From contig NW_019091415.1 in NCBI RefSeq assembly GCF_001949145.1, positions 1,244,284-1,308,283 of the forward strand: a stretch of 64,000 nucleotides of DNA, read 5' to 3'. This DNA is from Acanthaster planci. Lineage: Eukaryota > Echinodermata > Asteroidea > Valvatida > Acanthasteridae. How positions within the stretch are numbered: position 1 is the first letter of the stretch; each line of letters opens with the position of its first letter. Made by a program: the position numbers and the translations under genes. This document shows positions 33,396-64,000 of this stretch, piece after piece. Below the pieces are notes generated by a model. That model was not told where the DNA came from. It made no database searches and saw only the letters and a list, made by a program, of their open reading frames with translations.

Positions 33396-34138
33396 TTAAA
33401 AACTGAAATATTTGCAGCCGTTATCAAGTCGCATGTTCTTGGCATCAGCTTCATTACGAGTAGTGTTATTCAACTGGCAAATGATCTCTCTACTGCGGTT
33501 CCGTCGCAGATTGAAGGAGCGACAGGCAGATTCGTTACGGCACGCCAAGCCACACGCGATGACACCCTTAGCCGAGAACTCCTTGATGACGTGACCGGTC
33601 AGGCAGTAGGATGACGAATGGCAGTCGGTATACACCTGAAGGCAGGACATGGTAGGGATGGCCAGGGCAGTAAGACTTTCCCGCAAATCACGGACTGACT
33701 GCTGCTACACCAATTGTCATCCCAGCGACCACGGGAGGAACGCTACAACTGGACGCATTTTTGACTGTAGCCACCTGCACCTCCATCAGAAGGTTCTCTC
33801 GGTGCCCAGTTGGTGTAGTTACACTCCTGGCCCCCTCACCCGCCTGCACGTATTTGCCTTCCTCCTTTATGTCGTTATAGCCGATCCAAAGATCCCCTTC
33901 GTCGGTGTTCATCTTGAATTTCTCCGAGATGAACTCCTGCTCCTCCAGGGACTCTGGCACGTCTAAGGCACCGTCTATCTCGACGCAGATCTCCGACGTG
34001 GCTTCCCAAGGCATTCACCTCTCCAGGAGAAGATGCCCCGACCCTATATCGAACCCACTGACTTGGGCATGCTCCTTCGTTGCAGAGTATCATTACGTAA
34101 ATCGAAAACCCCCAGAGGACTAGAATAGCCGTCTTCAT
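33396..34138 (-). pseudogene. C-type lectin/PAN gene, inverted copy E (broken, PAN domain best preserved)
   Basis: An ATG at 34138 starts a leader (MKTAILVLWGF...) followed by CPSQWVRY. The frame then slips, and MPWEATSEICVEIDGALDV to DLWIGYNDIKEEGKYVQAGE reads in another frame. Another slip precedes TNWAPREPSDGG, and the conserved Trp of the LQLW motif is a TAG stop. The last frame, 33686-33396, carries an intact PAN/apple-like domain: MSCLQVYTD, GHVIKEFSAKGVIACGLACR, ESACRSFNLRR, IICQLNN, CKYFSF. This copy shows best what the ancestral gene encoded: leader, lectin domain, PAN domain. It lies 16 kb from the cluster in opposite orientation. Confidence 0.87.
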
Positions 34139-34311
34139 CTTTTTACAAGGTAACAAACAATTATGCCGCAATTCGATATTCTTGAGAACCGATAGCGTAA
34201 CTCAAACAGTCGAATGAGGACTTTTGTGAACCGTTTGTATACACCACAAACAAGTTAAGTATGATAACTTGAACTAAGTTCAAAGAGACTGTCAGTGAAC
34301 GATGTAAATAT

Positions 34312-34325
34312 GTTGCCAAGGCGAC
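34312..34325 (-). promoter_or_regulatory. Perfect X-box palindrome upstream of lectin copy E
   Basis: On the minus strand GTCGCCTTGGCAAC fits the RFX X-box consensus (GTNRCC, two bases, RGYAAC) at every position. It lies 174 bases upstream of the copy E ATG. The surrounding aaaaacag and atattta bases match the flank of copy C. Confidence 0.5.
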
Positions 34326-34880
34326 TGTTTTTGCTATCATGTGATGCGGCGCGCACCTAGTTTAGGGAACACGCTCTTGAATGTTTTGGAGCAGCCGTGG
34401 GCTCTATATACAAGCAGATTGTACTCAGATTAGCGCATGCCAGATTTTCCCGTTCAAACTGTGAAGATTTGCTCACTGAAACATATATTTCTGAGATTTG
34501 CTCTTTGGTTTATATTGCCATGTACTTACAGTACGGAAGGGCATAAGAGCCACATGCCAGAAAAAAATTCGTGGGCGGCGAAACACAACTGTGAAGTTTT
34601 TTGTGACGTCTGCAAGTGTTTACATACTGACAAGAACGTAGCTCATTTTCTGTCATTTTCAAACTCTTGCACCAACATTGTTCATGGGAAAGGGTCGTAA
34701 GTATAACATAAGTACATCCGATGCATTACGGGTAGGCCTACGGACGAGACAGAGTGGGGAGTGTAGGGGGGAATATGGAGGCCCTTCTTGGTTGGAGTCC
34801 GTTGTTTAGCTTTCACTGCAGTTAAAGGGGTAATTCTACGAAAGCAATTGTGCCAATGAAGTATAAATTTTCAGCCTGAC

Positions 34881-34988
34881 ACTAATTCGTTTTAACGAAA
34901 CACTATTCGAAATAACGAATTACTAATTCGAAATAACGAACTACTAATTTGAAATAACGAATTACTACTTCGAAATAACGAATTACTT
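34881..34988. repeat. Minisatellite with palindromic 23-24 bp unit
   Basis: About four to five copies of a unit of the form ctaattcgaaataacgaatta. Each unit is itself nearly self-complementary (attcg...cgaat). Confidence 0.92.
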
Positions 34989-35199
34989 GAGCCTCCAGAT
35001 GGCGCTGTTTTGCGTTGATTCCCAATGTGATTCGAGGCATGCATGCTTCATACGTCTAAGGGTGTACCCTTAAAAATAAATTCACAGACACCAATGATAT
35101 AAATTCTTTTATTTCAAAATTATTTTTAAAATACTCATAACTGTCACAGGTGTCCAGGCTGGACAGCAATGTTTGACATTCTCACTCACAGCAGACTAC

Positions 35200-35900
35200 C
35201 CCTAAATTGAAGGAAATTTCACTGCCCAGAAAAGTGGCAATTTTGAAAATGCATCCCTCCGCAAAACGGCTACTTTCGGACCCGACTGCATCCAAATTAC
35301 TCAGAATTGGGAGCCCTGAGTCCGGGCCAGAGCTTCAGTGCCATATTTCTTCAATTCCACATTTCCATGGCTCTCAGGACTCTCTAAAATATAGAATATT
35401 TGGAGTGTATAACTTTTATTAATGAGCTCAGCGGGCACACTTCTGGCCGATAAAAAAGTTATTTGCGAGGGTTGCCCCCCTAACCGCATGTATCTCTGTG
35501 TATCCCATGCCGTGGCCATGGGCACCTAAGGGTGCATTCCACCAAATGGTTGTATTTCTGCGCGCGAGCTCATTAATATTTTGTGATCCCACGGGGTTTT
35601 TACAATAAGATATGCCATAATCAGGAGGCATCATAGAAATCTTTCTATAAGTCCCAAATTTGCGACTGATAGTTTCCAGTTTTATTGCTTTTGGGGGGTA
35701 TCTTCCTTGAAAGGCGAATAAATTTTTTTTTCGTGGCTAACCCCCATGAAGTTGGACCGAAAAGTGATCTTCTGGCCAAAATTTTGAATTTCCAGTAAAA
35801 AAAAACACGGAGGCCAACCTCTTCACGAGAGTCAACAGGCGGCGCTATTTCGGTCCGATTTTGCACTGTTCTCTGTGTAGTGCAACCCTAGCTCCTCTCC
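35200..35900 (-). repeat. Dispersed repeat R1, inverted copy and adjoining repeat-like DNA
   Basis: 35205-35470 is the reverse complement of 5120-5370 (gaaaatgcatccctccgcaa, cccgactgcatccaaatta, tgagctcagcgg). The following bases to about 35900 look like the continuation of the element, but have no second copy here to confirm it. Confidence 0.7.
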
Positions 35901-36382
35901 GGCCGTGTCCGGGACAGGCTTCCAGAGCTACGGCTAGGTCTATTGTCTGCGCATCTTCACGTACTCTCAATGGAGTGAAGACCTAGACCTAGCTCTAGAC
36001 AACGGATCGCATTTGTGAGATCTTGTCACTTAACACAAACACGTAAACACATCAATATACCATTTTCAACTATAAACATCCCTACCAACATGTGCACTTG
36101 CTTTCCATCTGAAAGAAAAATAATGAAAAAATAATGAAGAAAAAATATGATGACGTTATCATGACGTCAGAGTAGTATGCACACCAGTGGGCTAAGGAAT
36201 GAAGTTCATATTAAGTTTGAAGTCGAGACATTATACGATCTTGAATGTATAAGAGACTTTACAGAATTATAATCAGGAAAAAACAGAATGCCGATAACCT
36301 AAAAAGCACTGGGTCCGATCTATGAAATTCTCGAATAAAAACTCCCTCAAACGCTGGAAAATACTCGCAATTATAACAATTA

Positions 36383-36665
36383 CCGAAAATGGGTCACTTG
36401 GGAGACATTCCCATAGGAACGTGCGCAAAATTTTTCAAACTTAACCTTCCCATAATTCGATATTCCCTAATCCCATCTTAACCAAACTTTGCATGTTTTC
36501 CTTTCAGACCCTAATCTATCATCTCTCAAAATGTGGAACATAACAATGTTCCTCCTTTTGGTAGTTGGAGCATTAGGGAGACATTGAAATGTCTCCCTAA
36601 TGACCGATGTCTCCCTAATGTTGAAATATTTATCACAAAAGTCTCCCAAGTGACCTATTTGGAAA
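36383..36665. repeat. Foldback element with gggtcacttgggagac ends
   Basis: gggtcacttgggagaca at 36391 and its inverse gtctcccaagtgaccta at 36641 bound an internal hairpin (gggagacattgaaatgtctccc around 36573-36596). The motif gtctcccta recurs several times inside. It is probably a small palindromic DNA element. Confidence 0.75.
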
Positions 36666-36939
36666 TATAGTTATTACTTTATAAGCCTCCTTGTTAGAAC
36701 ATTATCGGTTGGTTTAGGGGTCGTTACATTATCGGCCGATTTTTCTTACATAATAGGTCACTGTGGGGTTATTACTTTATAGATCAGCTTTTATTACATA
36801 TCTGATCGATTATTCGGCAGTAAAGAGCCCCCCCCGCCTGGCTCTCCTTACCACAGTCACCGTCACCGCTATAGTAACGCTGAAAACAACATTCCTGAGC
36901 CTGGAAGACATTTTGTGAATTGCCAGTCGCAGAATTATT

Positions 36940-37554
36940 GATTATTGTTCGGTAGCTGGAAAAGGGGCGTTGCAACTAGTTTTTTAGGCCAACTGTTACA
37001 CGCCCGTCCATGGTACGGCCACGTAACGCTCAAGGTCAACATACTTTGGCACCCAGCCAACGGCGACACGTTACACCGTGGTCGGGCTCCTCGCGTTTTC
37101 TTTAATAACACACAAGGCAAATCACACGTAGAACCATTTCCGCGATTGCGCGCATGCATTTAGCTGAGGGAACGCTGCGAAAGCGCATCATCAATCCGCT
37201 GACTTGGTTCGTATGCGTAAACATCAACGAACAGGTAGAGAGTGACATCTACAGCTTCCTTCGTCGTTTCTTCAGAGTTGACACTACAGTCTAGGCCAGG
37301 GTTTGTCTAACTGTAGTGTTTATCTCCTTGTGTACTTGTGCACTGAGCTGAATATATCATAAAAAAGGTGTTCTCTTCTCTGCGAAACTCAATTCACCTG
37401 TCTGCCTGAGCTGCATCTGGTCACCGTCACTACTACTTCATTTGTACTTTTTGTAGTAGCCAAAACAGTAGGTAGGACCGTCACTAGGAGTCCAAAGTAA
37501 CGTTCTTCAGTCTTACAGAAGAGTGAAGATCGACCAGTCAAACCAACTAATGAA
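36940..37554 (+). promoter_or_regulatory. CpG-containing putative promoter and 5' UTR of DPYD
   Basis: CpG dinucleotides are much denser at 36965-37260 than in the surrounding AT-rich DNA (for example cgcgattgcgcgcatgcatt near 37140). The DPYD start codon follows at 37555, with an in-frame stop at 37498-37500. The exact start site and any untranslated exon cannot be read from the sequence. An inverted repeat, acactacagt (37281-37290) and actgtagtgt (37310-37319), lies inside this interval. Confidence 0.4.
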
Positions 37555-63376
<25,822 letters not shown>

Positions 63377-64000
63377 TAACATTCAGTCCGTACAAGGTAA
63401 CATTTTGCCTGATTGTTTCTGGCCTGACATACCTCAGCCTTTTTATTCAGCAGTGTGACTCCTTGAAAATACTAGTTCTGGTTTCTCCTTCCCCACGGCT
63501 GGATTATTTCCGGTTGAGACTCTTAAAGTATGATGTCGCAAAATATCCCAGCAAAACTGAAAATTTTTCAACATGGAAGAACTAACAACACAAAAATTTT
63601 ACTTTGGCATCAAAACTTTGCTGTTGTTAAATGTCTAACAAAAACCAATTTAAAGTCTTAATGCCTTTGACAGAACGTGTGTGCTAAAGCAAAATGATTT
63701 ATCATTATATTAAATCAATATATATCATAATACCAACTTAATAATAAATTACTTATAGGATTTCAGATGTGCTATTATGCCACTGGGTAATCAGGGTAAA
63801 GTGATGGAACATACCAGATGAAGATCGGAAGTGATTTTCAGTATGATACTATTTGCCTATCATGTCCAATATTTAACATTTAAAATAAAAATATATTGCT
63901 TTTTTGAATGAAAATATATTTAACATTTTATTTAAAGTTTTTATTCACCTGTCATATTGAATACTTACAACCGTGAGATTTGCAATTGCTTGTAAATTGC
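63377..64000 (+). terminator. DPYD: DPYD 3' UTR and candidate poly(A) signals
   Basis: AT-rich 3' flank. Candidate AATAAA hexamers lie in ataataaatta near 63740 and in taaaataaaaatat near 63885. Which one is used cannot be decided from sequence. No further gene is seen to the window end. Confidence 0.4.

Overview
This is a metazoan nuclear genomic window with spliced genes, GT/AG introns, abundant transposon debris and two assembly gaps (N at 39426-39947 and 52659-53049). Protein similarity and repeat content (secreted C-type lectin + PAN genes, NXPE-type esterase, piggyBac, L1-like and hAT remnants, frequent TACATGTAC palindromes) suggest a marine invertebrate deuterostome, most plausibly an echinoderm. 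That assignment is inference; no species-diagnostic marker is visible.

Layout. (1) 1.2-2.0 kb, minus strand: a 5' coding exon of an ATG4C/ATG4D-type autophagy protease whose catalytic exons lie off the left edge; it encodes an unusually long polar N-terminal extension. (2) 3-8 kb: repeats, including a 143-bp tandem duplication, a long dispersed repeat and degenerate satellite. (3) 8.3-17.9 kb, plus strand: four tandem copies of a small secreted lectin gene (signal peptide, C-type lectin domain, PAN/apple-like domain), of which only 12790-13314 keeps an open lectin frame; a fifth, inverted, broken copy lies at 33396-34138. An RFX X-box-like palindrome lies 170-210 bp upstream of every copy. 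(4) 18.8-23.4 kb: transposon graveyard (transposon-associated membrane ORF, piggyBac transposase relic, L1-like ORF2 relic). (5) 24.2-29.6 kb, minus strand: a complete four-exon NXPE-family gene (580 aa, type II membrane protein). (6) 29.8-36.7 kb: foldback elements, nested DNA transposons, a LINE fragment, the inverted lectin pseudogene and dispersed repeats. (7) 37.5-63.4 kb, plus strand: the complete DPYD gene (dihydropyrimidine dehydrogenase), 16 coding exons and 1022 codons, followed by 3' flank to the window end.

The DPYD model is the firmest result. Every exon boundary that exists coincides with a human DPYD boundary in position and phase, while seven human introns are absent, so 23 human exons correspond to 16 here. 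All four Fe-S cluster ligand sets, the FAD and NADPH glycine motifs and the active-site cysteine are present. The encoded enzyme carries out the first, NADPH-dependent step of uracil and thymine breakdown.

The genes do not form a pathway; they are ordinary eukaryotic neighbours separated by repeat-rich DNA. The points most worth following are the lectin cluster with its conserved upstream palindrome, the DPYD intron pattern, the long ATG4 N-terminal extension, the hAT insertion with intact target duplication that interrupts a lectin copy, and the nested transposons at 30.3-31.0 kb.
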